DNA from: Sulfurovum sp. UBA4779
GTDB lineage: Bacteria > Campylobacterota > Campylobacteria > Campylobacterales > Sulfurovaceae
NCBI GenBank assembly: GCA_002403155.1
Contig: DHHF01000008.1
Location: 310,001-374,000, forward strand
Reading direction: 5' to 3'
Length of the DNA: 64,000 nt
Part shown: positions 24,049 to 33,884 of the stretch, piece by piece
Layout of the letters: every line of letters begins with the position of its first letter
How positions within the stretch are numbered: the first letter of the stretch is position 1
Translations under genes and position numbers: made by a program
Notes under the pieces: generated by a model
What the model was told of the DNA's origin: nothing
What the model saw: only the letters and a program-made list of their open reading frames with translations
Databases searched by the model: none

Positions 24049-25101
24049 ATGATCATTCCCATAGAATTGGTGCAGGCGCAAAATATAAAATATGACATTG
24101 TGATTGATGATCTGCCGCAACTTACATTTGATACCAAAGTTGTGATTGTTACTAACCCTACGGTGGCGGGTTACCATCTTGATATGCTTTTGGACCGTAT
24201 AAGCGCACGCGAACTTCATGTAGTGCGCATTCCCGATGGAGAAGAGTATAAAAATCTTGAAACCATTGAAAAGATATTGAATGCACTTTTTGAGCACAAA
24301 CTGGACAGAAAATCATTGCTGATAGCTTTTGGAGGAGGGGTTATAGGCGACATGACGGGATTTGCCGCAAGTATCTATCAACGGGGTATAGATTTTATCC
24401 AGGTTCCTACAACACTTTTAAGCCAGGTGGATGCAAGCGTAGGGGGCAAAACCGGTGTTAACAATAAATACGGCAAAAATCTTATCGGCACATTTTATCA
24501 GCCTAGAGCGGTTTATATAGATCCAAAATTCTTAAAAACACTTCCGGCACGCGAATTTGCAGCAGGTATTGCCGAAATTATTAAAATGGCTGTCATGTTT
24601 GATAAAGATTTTTTTGATTTTTTGGAAGAAGCTGATTTTTCTGATGAAAGTATGCTCAAGGAAGCTATCGCAAAAAGCGTCACGCTTAAAGCATGGGTGG
24701 TCAATCAAGACGAAAAAGAAGCCGGTATCCGCGCAGTGCTTAATTACGGCCATACATTTGCCCATGTCATTGAAAATGAAACAAATTATACGGCGTATCT
24801 GCATGGAGAAGCTGTTGCTGTGGGGATGGTTATGGCCAATGAACTTGCCGTTGAGCTTGGGATGATGACGCAAGCAGAAGCAGAGCGTATCAAATCTTTA
24901 TTGAAAAAAGTATCATTGCCTATAAGTTACTCTATTGAAGATGTGAATGACTTTTATGAACATTTTTTACTCGATAAGAAAAGTGCAAAAGGCAGCATTA
25001 AATTTATACTGCCAAAAGGATTGGGAGGATTTGAAATCGTTTCAGGGATTGATGAGGCAATCGTTAAAAAAGTACTTGGCAGTTTCGGAGAAAATAAATG
25101 A
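24049..25101 (+). CDS. aroB: 3-dehydroquinate synthase
   Basis: 350 residues. Second step of the shikimate pathway: DAHP to 3-dehydroquinate, NAD- and metal-dependent. Motifs: PDGEEYKNLET, GGGVIGDMTGFAAS, QVPTTLLSQVDASVGGKTGVN (by position, residues 122-143) and NYGHTFAHVIE carrying the metal-binding histidines. ATG 24049 has GAGG at seven bases; a TTG just before it is less likely. First gene of an operon with the MscS-like, mtaB, FtsH-like and bioV genes; the order is the same as I recall from Helicobacter. Confidence 0.97.
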   Translation: MIIPIELVQAQNIKYDIVIDDLPQLTFDTKVVIVTNPTVAGYHLDMLLDRISARELHVVRIPDGEEYKNLETIEKILNALFEHKLDRKSLLIAFGGGVIGDMTGFAASIYQRGIDFIQVPTTLLSQVDASVGGKTGVNNKYGKNLIGTFYQPRAVYIDPKFLKTLPAREFAAGIAEIIKMAVMFDKDFFDFLEEADFSDESMLKEAIAKSVTLKAWVVNQDEKEAGIRAVLNYGHTFAHVIENETNYTAYLHGEAVAVGMVMANELAVELGMMTQAEAERIKSLLKKVSLPISYSIEDVNDFYEHFLLDKKSAKGSIKFILPKGLGGFEIVSGIDEAIVKKVLGSFGENK

Positions 25102-26786
25102 TAAAACCATTTCTGGCCGGGTTGGTTCTTTTTTGCGCCCTTGCAGCTGCACCTGTGCAAACGGAAAAAAATGCAACCGATCTTAATGCCAGCCAGACAC
25201 CGCTTGAAAAACAAATCTCTACAGACAGCACTCTTCATAAAAAAAAAATAGAACAGCTGCTTACGCAAAAAGAAGCAATAGACAAAGAGCTTTTAGAAAA
25301 CAATATCTGGTTTAAAATTTATAGCAATTACCATACCTATAAAGAGTTGATTCATCAAAAAAAAATACTTGACGATACAATCAAGCTTTTGGAAAAAAGA
25401 AAAAAACGCTCAAAACAAGAAGAAGAGGAACTAAAACAAACCAAACAAGAAAGTTTGATACTTTCAGGCAAACTTCAACTCTTAAAAGAATACGAAACCG
25501 ATCCGTTTAAAAAATTTTTAATGCCCCCCAAAATTGAGAATGTTCCTACGGTTGAAAATCCTTTAGCAATTATTTCAGCATACTCTTACCGGGAAAAACT
25601 TCACTCTGATCAGATCGCCTATGAAAGCAGATATGAATCTCTAAAATATGTTTTAGAGAATCTCGATAAAAAAAAGAAAACGATAGAAGAACTCCTTGTC
25701 TTGGAGCCGGAAAATGAAAAATATCAAAATACAGCTAAAGAAATAGATGAGCAGATCAAAACGTTTGCTTCTGTAATGGAAATTTTTGAAACAACCAAGA
25801 ATGTTTACGTTAAAAAAATAGATGAAATCAAACTCAATCTGAAAAATGATATCGACAGAGAGATCAATAAAACAATACAAATCGGTGCCATTATTTTGGT
25901 ATTTTTTATTCTTCTTTTTGTTATTAAATATTTTGTCAGAAGATATATGTCGGACAATGAGCGTTTTTATATCATCAATAAAGCGCTCAATATTACCTTC
26001 GTTACTTTTTTGCTGGTTATACTTTTGTTTGCCTATATTGAAAATGTGAGCTATTTGGTTACTATTTTAGGATTTGCGTCTGCGGGTATTGCCATTGCCA
26101 TGAAAGAGTGGTTTATGTCACTGATGGGGTGGCTTACGATTATCATAGGCGGATCGGTTCATGTGGGCGACAAGGTGAAATTTGTCAGAGGCAATGTGGA
26201 ATATGTAGGAGATATTGTTGATATTTCTTTGCTGCGCATGACGCTTCACGAAGATGTCTCTCTTACGTCTCTTATGCAAAACAGAAGAGCAGGGCGTATT
26301 ATTTTTATTCCGAATAATTTTATCTTTACCGACATGATCGCCAATTACTCCCATGCAGGACTCAAAACAGTATGGGATGGAATAGACTTTGTGATTACGT
26401 TTGATTCAAATATCTCAAAAGCACAATCCATTGCCAAAGAGATTACCAGAAAATATTCCAAAGGATATACGGATATTACAAGAAGGCAGCTCAATAAACT
26501 AAGAAGCAGCTACAGCATAAAAAACACCAATGTTGAACCGCGTATTTATGCACTTATTGATACGTACGGCATCAAAATAAGCGCTTGGTATATGACAAAT
26601 GCTTTTGCGACACTTACGCTTAGAAGTACAATCTCGGTGGAGATTATTTCACGCTTGCAGGAAGAAGAAGATATTTTTCTTGCGTTTCCGACACAATCTG
26701 TTTATATGGACAAGGATGTTCGCAAGCCTTTGCAGGGTGCAGAGACAAAAACAAAAACAGAAAGGACAAACAATGCAGGTTCCTAA
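25098..26786 (+). CDS. MscS family mechanosensitive channel with coiled-coil N-terminus
   Basis: 562 residues. Signal peptide (LAGLVLFCALAAAPVQT), then about 220 periplasmic residues of Lys/Glu-rich coiled coil, two to three transmembrane segments (IGAIILVFFILLFVIKYF near 262, ALNITFVTFLLVILLFAYI near 300, and the pore helix YLVTILGFASAGIAIAMKEWF near 320), and the cytoplasmic beta domain (GGSVHVGDKVKFVRGNVEYVGDIVDI, residues 350-375 by position). It should release solutes on hypo-osmotic shock. Longer than E. coli MscS because of the periplasmic part. It overlaps aroB by four bases (ATGA) and mtaB by fourteen. Confidence 0.88.
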   Translation: MIKPFLAGLVLFCALAAAPVQTEKNATDLNASQTPLEKQISTDSTLHKKKIEQLLTQKEAIDKELLENNIWFKIYSNYHTYKELIHQKKILDDTIKLLEKRKKRSKQEEEELKQTKQESLILSGKLQLLKEYETDPFKKFLMPPKIENVPTVENPLAIISAYSYREKLHSDQIAYESRYESLKYVLENLDKKKKTIEELLVLEPENEKYQNTAKEIDEQIKTFASVMEIFETTKNVYVKKIDEIKLNLKNDIDREINKTIQIGAIILVFFILLFVIKYFVRRYMSDNERFYIINKALNITFVTFLLVILLFAYIENVSYLVTILGFASAGIAIAMKEWFMSLMGWLTIIIGGSVHVGDKVKFVRGNVEYVGDIVDISLLRMTLHEDVSLTSLMQNRRAGRIIFIPNNFIFTDMIANYSHAGLKTVWDGIDFVITFDSNISKAQSIAKEITRKYSKGYTDITRRQLNKLRSSYSIKNTNVEPRIYALIDTYGIKISAWYMTNAFATLTLRSTISVEIISRLQEEEDIFLAFPTQSVYMDKDVRKPLQGAETKTKTERTNNAGS

Positions 26787-28035
26787 AAAAATCTATTTTA
26801 AAACTTTTGGGTGCCGAACCAATCAGTTTGACACCCAGGTAATGATTTCTAAACTTAAAGAGTTTGAACTGTGTGACGATGAACAATGCAGTGATATTGT
26901 TGTCGTAAATTCTTGTACTGTAACCAATGGGGCAGACTCTTCGGTGCGTAATTATATTTCTTCTATGAAGCGAAAAAATCCCAATGCGAAAGTGATTTTG
27001 GCAGGATGCGGCTCGCACTCCAAAGGAGAGTCGTTGTTTGAAGAAAAAAAAGTTTTTGGTGTCATAGGCCACTCGGAGAAAGAAAAGATCAATGAGATTC
27101 TCAAACAGGAAAAACCTTTCTATCAAATTGGAGATCTTACACATATCGATTCTACTATTGTGGAAGAGTTTGTCGGTAAAAGCAGGGCGTTTATCAAGAT
27201 TCAAGAAGGATGCAGCTTTAGATGTTCTTACTGCATTATCCCTTCCGTGCGCGGAGATGCCAGGAGCCACAAAGAAGCGGATATCCTCGCTCAGGTGGAA
27301 AAACTTGCAAGCAATGGTTTTGGCGAATTTATTTTGACAGGGACCAATGTGGGAAGTTATGGACAGGAGCGCAACTCTTCGATGGCAAAATTATTAAAAA
27401 AAATCAGTATGGTGCGAGGAGTGAGGCGCATACGCTTAGGAAGCCTTGAGCCGATACAGATAGACGATGAGTTTAAAGAATTGCTTGACGAGCCGTGGAT
27501 GGCAAAACATCTGCATATCGCTCTTCAACACACCAGCGATAAGATGTTAAAGTTGATGAACAGACGCAATACTTTTGTTGAAGATTTAAAATTATTTCAA
27601 GAGATAGCACAAAAAGGGTATGCGTTGGGTACGGATTATATTGTAGGCCATCCCGGAGAAGGCGGTGCGGAATGGAAAGAAGCGATAGAAAGGGTCAAAC
27701 AGCTCCCTCTCACCCATATCCATGCCTTTACCTATTCAAAGAGAGATAATACCCCTTCGGCAATGATGAAAGCTGAAGTAAAAGGGGATGTCGCAAAAAA
27801 CCGCCTTAAAGAGCTTACGGCAATTATTAAGGAAAAAAATTATCAATTTAGGTACCAACATAAAGACAATCTTATAGTGTTGCTGGAAAATGGCAAAAAC
27901 GGAGTTTATCATGGATTTGATCAATACTTTAACAAAATAGAAGTTAAAAGTGATGAAGATCTTAGTAACAACTGGATATTGCTGAATGATATAGAGGTGA
28001 CGGATGAAGGAAATAAAGCACAAATTTTATCTTAA
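26773..28035 (+). CDS. mtaB: tRNA t6A37 methylthiotransferase, MtaB type
   Basis: 420 residues. Radical SAM enzyme that adds a methylthio group to t6A37 of tRNA. The N-terminal UPF0004 domain carries three cluster cysteines (FKTFGCRTNQFD, VVNSCTVTN, LAGCGSHS), the radical SAM motif CSFRCSYC is near residue 147, and a TRAM-like segment closes the protein. The GCRTNQFDT start points to MtaB rather than MiaB. ATG 26773 has AAAGGA seven bases upstream and lies inside the end of the channel gene; the frame runs 58 codons further back but has no family match there. Confidence 0.9.
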   Translation: MQVPKKIYFKTFGCRTNQFDTQVMISKLKEFELCDDEQCSDIVVVNSCTVTNGADSSVRNYISSMKRKNPNAKVILAGCGSHSKGESLFEEKKVFGVIGHSEKEKINEILKQEKPFYQIGDLTHIDSTIVEEFVGKSRAFIKIQEGCSFRCSYCIIPSVRGDARSHKEADILAQVEKLASNGFGEFILTGTNVGSYGQERNSSMAKLLKKISMVRGVRRIRLGSLEPIQIDDEFKELLDEPWMAKHLHIALQHTSDKMLKLMNRRNTFVEDLKLFQEIAQKGYALGTDYIVGHPGEGGAEWKEAIERVKQLPLTHIHAFTYSKRDNTPSAMMKAEVKGDVAKNRLKELTAIIKEKNYQFRYQHKDNLIVLLENGKNGVYHGFDQYFNKIEVKSDEDLSNNWILLNDIEVTDEGNKAQILS

Positions 28036-29683
28036 ATCTTTTGATCGAAAAAACATAAGTATTATTGCAGGACTGCTTGCAGTTTTGTTGGGGCTTTTGA
28101 TTTTTTCAATTTCAAGGGATACCGATCGGCTCATAACCCATATGCAAGCCAATGCTCTTTATACTGAAAATAAAATTCAAAAGGTCATTCTTGACGAACC
28201 TTATATACATTTATATACCGGCGAAGGCAGATATAAAATCTATAAGGAAGCTATCAATCAAAATGCTTTTTTCAGTAAATATCCTGTGGAAGTTCGCCAA
28301 AAAAGCGGCTTAGCGTATGTTAGTGTTTTTTTATTGATTGTTTTATCGGTTTTTGGATTGATGTTTTGGTTTTTCAGTAAGCAAAAATTTCGACAATCCA
28401 AAGGGTTTGGCAGCATTTTGGGCGATGCCAATGAGCTGCCTGCCTATGAGCCTATCCAGGCGCTTGCTTCTAAAGTAAAATTTTCTGACGTAGCAGGCAT
28501 CAAGGATGTCAAAGAAGAACTTGAAGAGATTATAGATTTTCTAAAAGAACCTCAAAAATATCGTGATTTTGGTATCCGTTTGCCAAAAGGCGTATTGCTT
28601 GTGGGCCCCCCGGGCGTAGGAAAGACACTGATCTCCAAAGCGGTAGCAGGAGAGGCGGGTGTTCCGTTTTTTTATCAAAGCGGAGCTTCTTTTGTTCATA
28701 TTTATGTAGGTATGGGAGCGAAAAGGGTAAGTGAGCTTTTTAGGAAAGCTAAACAAATGGCCCCGAGTATTATATTTATTGATGAGATCGATGCGGTAGG
28801 CAAAAGCCGAGGAGCGCTTAGAAATGATGAAAGAGAAGCAACGCTCAACCAGCTGCTTACCGAAATGGACGGCTTTGAAGAGAGTTCGGGTGTTATCGTT
28901 ATCGGCGCGACCAATAAGATAGATGTGCTGGATGAAGCTTTGCTTAGAGCCGGACGTTTTGATAGACGCATCCATATTTCGCTGCCTGATTTGCAAGAAC
29001 GTGCAAAAACACTTGAGCTCTATCTCAAAAACAAGCCAAACGAGGTCGACATAGAGCAGGTTGCCCGTATGACGGTCGGCTTCAATTCCGCTGCGCTTTC
29101 TACTTTGACAAATGAAGCAGCAATTTATGCGATGAGGGAAGGGCGGAGGATCGTAAAAACAGATGATTTTGAAGCCGTAAAAGAGAAAGTCTTGCTTGGC
29201 AAACGTAAAATACTTAGTTTTACGGAAGAAGAAAGAGCGATACAGGCCCGCTATCAGGCTGCCAAAGCGCTTATTGCAACATGGCTTGATGTGGAATTTG
29301 AAAAGATAGGAATCGTCAATTCCAGATTTATAACCCTCGATCATGAAATCCTTTCTAAAACCCAGCTTCTATCGCGCATTAAAGTTTATTTGGCCGGAAG
29401 CATTGCAGTCAAAATGTATTACAATGAACAATTTACCAATGCAAGTTCGGATATTTCCAAGGCCAGAAAAATGGCAAAGAAAGTAATTTATGAATATGGT
29501 ATGGGTGAAAATCTGATAGTTGCTTCTGATCAAGAAGAGCAGCTTTTAAGCGAATCTGTTTCGTCCGTTACTTCACTTTTTGGTACACTGAGCGAAGCAT
29601 TGGATAAAATTAATGACTATTTGCTGGTGCATGAAAATATAACGCAAGAAGAGTGTAGAGAAATTTTGCGAGAGATGTTTTAA
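28004..29683 (+). CDS. FtsH-like membrane AAA protein lacking the zinc-protease motif
   Basis: 559 residues with the FtsH plan: transmembrane segment 1 (about 18-37), short periplasmic domain, transmembrane segment 2 (about 104-125), and AAA module with Walker A GPPGVGKT near residue 200, FIDEIDAVG, and the second region of homology (RAGRFDR). In the C-terminal domain the HExxH helix of FtsH is replaced by YQAAK (Tyr417-Lys421), so no zinc can be held and proteolysis is not expected. It probably works as an unfoldase or chaperone. It starts 32 bases inside the end of mtaB (GAGGTGACGG before ATG). Confidence 0.9.
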   Translation: MKEIKHKFYLKSFDRKNISIIAGLLAVLLGLLIFSISRDTDRLITHMQANALYTENKIQKVILDEPYIHLYTGEGRYKIYKEAINQNAFFSKYPVEVRQKSGLAYVSVFLLIVLSVFGLMFWFFSKQKFRQSKGFGSILGDANELPAYEPIQALASKVKFSDVAGIKDVKEELEEIIDFLKEPQKYRDFGIRLPKGVLLVGPPGVGKTLISKAVAGEAGVPFFYQSGASFVHIYVGMGAKRVSELFRKAKQMAPSIIFIDEIDAVGKSRGALRNDEREATLNQLLTEMDGFEESSGVIVIGATNKIDVLDEALLRAGRFDRRIHISLPDLQERAKTLELYLKNKPNEVDIEQVARMTVGFNSAALSTLTNEAAIYAMREGRRIVKTDDFEAVKEKVLLGKRKILSFTEEERAIQARYQAAKALIATWLDVEFEKIGIVNSRFITLDHEILSKTQLLSRIKVYLAGSIAVKMYYNEQFTNASSDISKARKMAKKVIYEYGMGENLIVASDQEEQLLSESVSSVTSLFGTLSEALDKINDYLLVHENITQEECREILREMF

Positions 29684-30210
29684 TGATGAAATATTTTAGC
29701 GGTTTTTCTCTTCAGGGCGAGGAAAATTTTTTTACCGATATCCTGATCGATACAGATATGTGTATCGCAGGGTTTAGCTATGGTGCGCAAAAAGCGCTCG
29801 AATACGCTTTTGCTTCAAAAGAACGGATTGACAGGCTTATCTTAATTTCTCCTGCTTTTTTTCAAACACAAAAATCAAGTTTTATGAGAGCGCAATTAAA
29901 ATATTTTGAAGCAGACAAAAAAAGTTATACCGATCAATTTTTAAAAAACGCAGCTTATCCAAGTTCTATCGATCTTTGTTCTTATTTGCATCTTGGCAGT
30001 AAAGAGGAGCTTGGCATGCTGTTAAATTATGTGTGGGATCAAAGAAAAATTCAAGCACTTTTAGACAAAGGGATTGTTATTGAGGTTTTTTTGGGGAGCG
30101 AAGATAAAATTATTGACGCTAATGCGGCATTGATGTTTTTTTCTCCTTTGGTAACTACTTATTTTGTAAAAGGCGCCGGGCATTTATTGGCACGCCGAGA
30201 TAAAACTTAA
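29683..30210 (+). CDS. bioV: Pimeloyl-ACP methyl ester esterase, BioV type
   Basis: 175 residues, a short alpha/beta-hydrolase. The nucleophile elbow GFSYG puts Ser32 as catalytic serine; FLGSEDKIID and GAGHLL carry the Asp and His of the triad. It closely recalls the Helicobacter BioV protein (KYFSGFSLQ start, RLILISPAFF), which frees pimeloyl-ACP for biotin synthesis; the identification is from memory of that family. The start overlaps the FtsH-like stop (TAATG); the second ATG three bases later is an alternative. Last gene of the aroB operon. Confidence 0.75.
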   Translation: MMKYFSGFSLQGEENFFTDILIDTDMCIAGFSYGAQKALEYAFASKERIDRLILISPAFFQTQKSSFMRAQLKYFEADKKSYTDQFLKNAAYPSSIDLCSYLHLGSKEELGMLLNYVWDQRKIQALLDKGIVIEVFLGSEDKIIDANAALMFFSPLVTTYFVKGAGHLLARRDKT

Positions 30211-30223
30211 AAGCGGCCACACA

Positions 30224-30246
30224 ATGCAGGCAGCCAAGGCCTGCAT
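30224..30246. terminator. Hairpin between convergent bioV and lipoprotein genes
   Basis: Perfect 8-bp stem ATGCAGGC / GCCTGCAT with a seven-base loop, 13 bases after the bioV stop and 14 before the end of the next gene. There is no clear T-run on either strand, so it may be a weak or factor-dependent terminator. Confidence 0.5.
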
Positions 30247-30260
30247 GTTAAGAGAAGTGT

Positions 30261-30767
30261 TTATCTTCTTCGGTTCTCGTAATAATTGTCTCCGCGATAT
30301 CCGTATTCGCCTTTTCTGGCTTTGTATCGTTTATTTTTATGGTAGCGGTATCCTTTGTGGAAATAATGTCCGCCTACCAATTTGCGCCCTTTATAATAAT
30401 AATATCCGTTTCGCCAATCCCCCCCTGTATAATATCTGCCATTATAGTAATAGTATGGTGAGGCATATCTATTTACATCATGATGTCTGTAGTATCTAGG
30501 ATAGTAGTGACCTCCATAGAATCTGCGTCCTTTGTAAAGATAGTAACCATTTTGATAAGTTCCGCCATAATAGTACCTGTCATTATAATAATAATACGGT
30601 CTATCATAATATCGAGGACTGTCGTATGAACCTATAATCGTTCCTGCTACTGCACCTACGGCAGCTCCTGACGCAAATGCCTGTTCTTCAGGCGTACATC
30701 CCGAAAAAAACAGCATACCAGAAACAACACCGATTGCACTCAAATGCTTTATATTGATGCTTTTCAT
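30261..30767 (-). CDS. Tyr/Gly-rich lipoprotein
   Basis: 168 residues. Lipoprotein signal peptide with lipobox FFSGC (Cys24), then a glycine-zipper-like helix (FASGAAVGAVAGTIIGS), then a highly repetitive Tyr/Gly/Arg/His part. Two internal copies share the pattern YYYYNxRYYxGGxxxNGYYxYKGRxxxGGHYF (around residues 58-90 and 106-140, by position). The repeats suggest a surface or cell-wall associated lipoprotein; function unknown. AGGAG precedes the ATG by six bases. Monocistronic. Confidence 0.8.
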   Translation of the reverse strand: MKSINIKHLSAIGVVSGMLFFSGCTPEEQAFASGAAVGAVAGTIIGSYDSPRYYDRPYYYYNDRYYYGGTYQNGYYLYKGRRFYGGHYYPRYYRHHDVNRYASPYYYYNGRYYTGGDWRNGYYYYKGRKLVGGHYFHKGYRYHKNKRYKARKGEYGYRGDNYYENRRR

Positions 30768-30857
30768 GTCAACTCCTTTATGATTTATTTTATATCATAG
30801 CACAAAAACATACATTTTACGCAAGACAAATTAAAATTTTTTAATAAATATTGATAT

Positions 30858-33698
30858 TTATTTCTGTCTTCTTTTTTCACTCTTATACTTATAACTTTCA
30901 TTTCCTTGTTTTCCTTGAGTGTGGCAGCTGTCGCAGATTGAAAAACGATAGGAGAAATCAAGTATTTTTCCGCAACGCCGGCATTTTTTTACAAAATGCC
31001 CTTTGCGAAGAGAGTTTTCTATGAAGGTATTCAGCCGTCCTCTGGCTTCTATGGCTATTTTCGTATCTTTAAAGAGATCCGGAAACTTAAAGGAAAGCCA
31101 TAGATAAAGAGAGATCTCTCTTACTCTGTCTTCAGCATTGAGAAGCATGTCGTTGGTTTGCGCAAAAGCCGGGAGATCCCTGGGAGGGATGTAGAGCACT
31201 TTGTTCCCGGCTTCGATTTGTCGAATATAGCGATGCAAAACGGATTCGATATAGGGAGATGAGATACTGGCCGGAGCGCATGCAAGATAATACCGTGTCC
31301 GCAGATCCAGATCGTATTCACTGACGATAGCGGCTATTTCGAGCATGGACTCAATGTTTGCAGCGACAAACGGCCCTTCAAACTCCATATTGTCGGCAAA
31401 AAAACCGAGGATATCCAAAAGATTGTCTGTTTCCAGGATTTCCCCTATAAGCATGACATGCTCCAGGCTTGCCATTACCGAAACGGGAAGCTCAAGATCG
31501 GCAAGCGGGCTATGGAAGATTTTGTCGACAGTATAGAGAATGCTATCGCTTAATGCCCCTACATACCCTTTTTCTTCAAAGCCATAGCGTCCTGCACGTC
31601 CGGCAATCTGCAACACTTCGGTCGGAAGCAGTTCGCGACGCCGCAATCCGTCAAATTTGTTGTCTTTTGCAAATAAAATGGTTTTTATGGGCAGGTTAAG
31701 CCCCATGGCGATGGCATCGGTGGCGATCAGGATATCGCTTTCTCCTTCTCTGAAGCGTCGCGCCTCTTCGCGTCTCACTTCGGGGGAGAGATTGCCGTAC
31801 ACGACTGAAACGCGATAACGGTCGCTAAGCTGCTGCTTTAGCGAAAGTACTTCGCGTCGCGAAAATGCCACAATGGCAGTTTGTTTTTCTATTTTGCGTA
31901 TCGAAACTGCGTGGTCCATCATGGCCAGTTCATTTTTTCGTTCAAATTCGACCACTTCAAGTTCTTCTTGCAAGTAGGCACAAAGTTCTTTGACGGCATG
32001 CAGCGCATCGCTTGATCCTGTCAACACAACTGTTTTGGCGGGCGCGCCTATCAGTGCATTTGCCCAAGCCCATCCTCTGTCACGGTCTGCGATCATTTGA
32101 ATTTCATCGATCACGCATACATCAACATCAACAGAAATATTCATCATTTCAATGGTAGAGCTGATATGGGTGGACTCTTCATCGATAATTTCTTCCTCCC
32201 CTGTCACAAGTGAGACGTGTATGCCTTTATCTTTCAGGTTTTCGTATCCTTCCAGTGCCAAAAGCCGCAATGGCGCAAGATAATAGCCTGTCGTTGCGGT
32301 TTCAAGCATTTGAAGCGCAGCGTAGGTTTTGCCGCTGTTGGTCGGCCCGACATGAAAAATGATTTTTCTTTTAAGGTTCCTTGCCAGCGGGAAAAGATTT
32401 TTAAAATCACGAATGGTTTTAGCAAGCAGCTCTTCTCTTTTTTGCTTGGCTTGAAGCGGCTTGATATACTCCGCAAAATGAAACAGTATGCGCCGTTTTA
32501 TTTTTTCTTTCAGTTTTAAATTTTGAGAAGTACGTATTTGAGGTTCTACGAAACGTGTGATAAATTCATGGAATATCTCTTCTTTAATAGCAAGTTTTTC
32601 GCTCATGAAGCGCATTTCATCGTAAAGTTCGTCAATAGCGACTCTAAAATGGGCAAGAAGTTCATCGTTTACATGGTTGATATCATCTTTGACGGGCAAT
32701 TCTTTGCCTTGCCAGATAATACTGTAGAAAAAAGGCTTCTCGTACGATACCGAAGTAGTATAGTAGAGCGGGGTGCCGAATAGGTCGTGGTGTTTTTCTT
32801 TTTCTATGATAATATGATCGGTCGTTTCAAATACATGGTATTTATCACTTATATTTTTTAATATCCTTTCAATAGTATCATAAGAGAGGGGAGCATGGTA
32901 GAGCGCTGCTTCGGGAGACATGCTTTTGAGTGCTTGTGCTATCTCTGTTGACGTCAAATAATGATGTTTTGCCTTAATGATCTTATTTAAAAACAGGGAG
33001 ATTTCATTTGTTTTTTGGGCAATGGCTTCTTCTTTGATATTTTTAAGCCTGTCGATGATTTCATCCTCTTTGTATTGCTGCCACTGCTCCATGGGAAGAG
33101 GTTGGGTTGTGCAAAGCAGTATTTTGTTGAAATCAAAATCATGCAATGCAAACGTAAAACTGTGATAAAAAGTCATTTCATTTGATGCGTCAAATGCGAC
33201 ATCCAGTATTTTCTCTAGTTTTTTGATTCTTGACTGCATTCGAAGGTAGCGGAGCTTATTGATGACTTTTTCCTCTGTGATCTTTGAATCTTTCATGTCT
33301 ATAAAAGATTCAAGCACCATATTTTCTTCTTGTTTTGTATGTTCTATATTTTGAAGCGCTTGAAGAATGACCTGTTTTTTATCTAAAAAGCCATCGGCTG
33401 CTTGTTGATAAGGCAGCGAACGGTATCGTTCGGTTAGGTGTGATACGATCATTTCTCTCATGCCGGCCTCTCCTTCGCTCCAGATGCGTCTTAGGGAGCG
33501 TATCATTTCATCTCTTGTAAAATGCGGAAGTCTTATTTGAAGAATGAGCATGAGTTCGATAAGCTTATCATCATCCAGTGTGGCAACGCCTTCATCAAAA
33601 GGGAGCCCGTTAAAATAGTTTCGTATTTTGTTGTTAAGTTTTATGAGGTATTTTTTCTTTTTCTTTGCCATATTTATAAGTTTCAATTTAATTTTCAT
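30858..33698 (-). CDS. SUV3-like ATP-dependent RNA helicase
   Basis: 946 residues. The helicase core matches the SUV3 (mitochondrial degradosome) family: Walker A GPTNSGKTYAAL near residue 450, LAPLRLLALEGYE, DEIQMIADRDRGWAW near 530, GSSDALHAV, and QIAGRAGRYG near 698. The first 420 residues are an unrecognised helical region. The C-terminus bears a CxxC...CxxC zinc ribbon (CRRCGKILDFSYRFSICDSC) and a basic tail. Likely unwinds RNA during turnover. Start at ATG 33698 or at 33671 (MAKKKKK); neither has a strong ribosome site. Alphaproteobacteria and Campylobacterota share such proteins. Confidence 0.9.
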   Translation of the reverse strand: MKIKLKLINMAKKKKKYLIKLNNKIRNYFNGLPFDEGVATLDDDKLIELMLILQIRLPHFTRDEMIRSLRRIWSEGEAGMREMIVSHLTERYRSLPYQQAADGFLDKKQVILQALQNIEHTKQEENMVLESFIDMKDSKITEEKVINKLRYLRMQSRIKKLEKILDVAFDASNEMTFYHSFTFALHDFDFNKILLCTTQPLPMEQWQQYKEDEIIDRLKNIKEEAIAQKTNEISLFLNKIIKAKHHYLTSTEIAQALKSMSPEAALYHAPLSYDTIERILKNISDKYHVFETTDHIIIEKEKHHDLFGTPLYYTTSVSYEKPFFYSIIWQGKELPVKDDINHVNDELLAHFRVAIDELYDEMRFMSEKLAIKEEIFHEFITRFVEPQIRTSQNLKLKEKIKRRILFHFAEYIKPLQAKQKREELLAKTIRDFKNLFPLARNLKRKIIFHVGPTNSGKTYAALQMLETATTGYYLAPLRLLALEGYENLKDKGIHVSLVTGEEEIIDEESTHISSTIEMMNISVDVDVCVIDEIQMIADRDRGWAWANALIGAPAKTVVLTGSSDALHAVKELCAYLQEELEVVEFERKNELAMMDHAVSIRKIEKQTAIVAFSRREVLSLKQQLSDRYRVSVVYGNLSPEVRREEARRFREGESDILIATDAIAMGLNLPIKTILFAKDNKFDGLRRRELLPTEVLQIAGRAGRYGFEEKGYVGALSDSILYTVDKIFHSPLADLELPVSVMASLEHVMLIGEILETDNLLDILGFFADNMEFEGPFVAANIESMLEIAAIVSEYDLDLRTRYYLACAPASISSPYIESVLHRYIRQIEAGNKVLYIPPRDLPAFAQTNDMLLNAEDRVREISLYLWLSFKFPDLFKDTKIAIEARGRLNTFIENSLRKGHFVKKCRRCGKILDFSYRFSICDSCHTQGKQGNESYKYKSEKRRQK

Positions 33699-33884
33699 AA
33701 GTATAGCATGATTTAAGATGAGATACAGAGTGGTAATGATACCTGTATTATTACGCTATAATGTTATTCGATTTAAGCGTATATCGGTCAATGACTTAAA
33801 TTTTGTAAAAAACACACCAACTAAGCCTAAGGCCGACCTATACACTTTATATGGTAGGCTCCGTTCAAAAGGTACAATAAAATA

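Noticed and set aside
30224..30499. Plus-strand open frame of 91 codons after bioV
   Set aside because: It is antisense to the lipoprotein gene, includes the terminator hairpin and has no ribosome site or family resemblance.
33721..33884. Leader of the DEAD-box helicase gene as a riboswitch
   Set aside because: Only an imperfect 10-bp hairpin is visible and no known riboswitch core; at best a cold-responsive leader.
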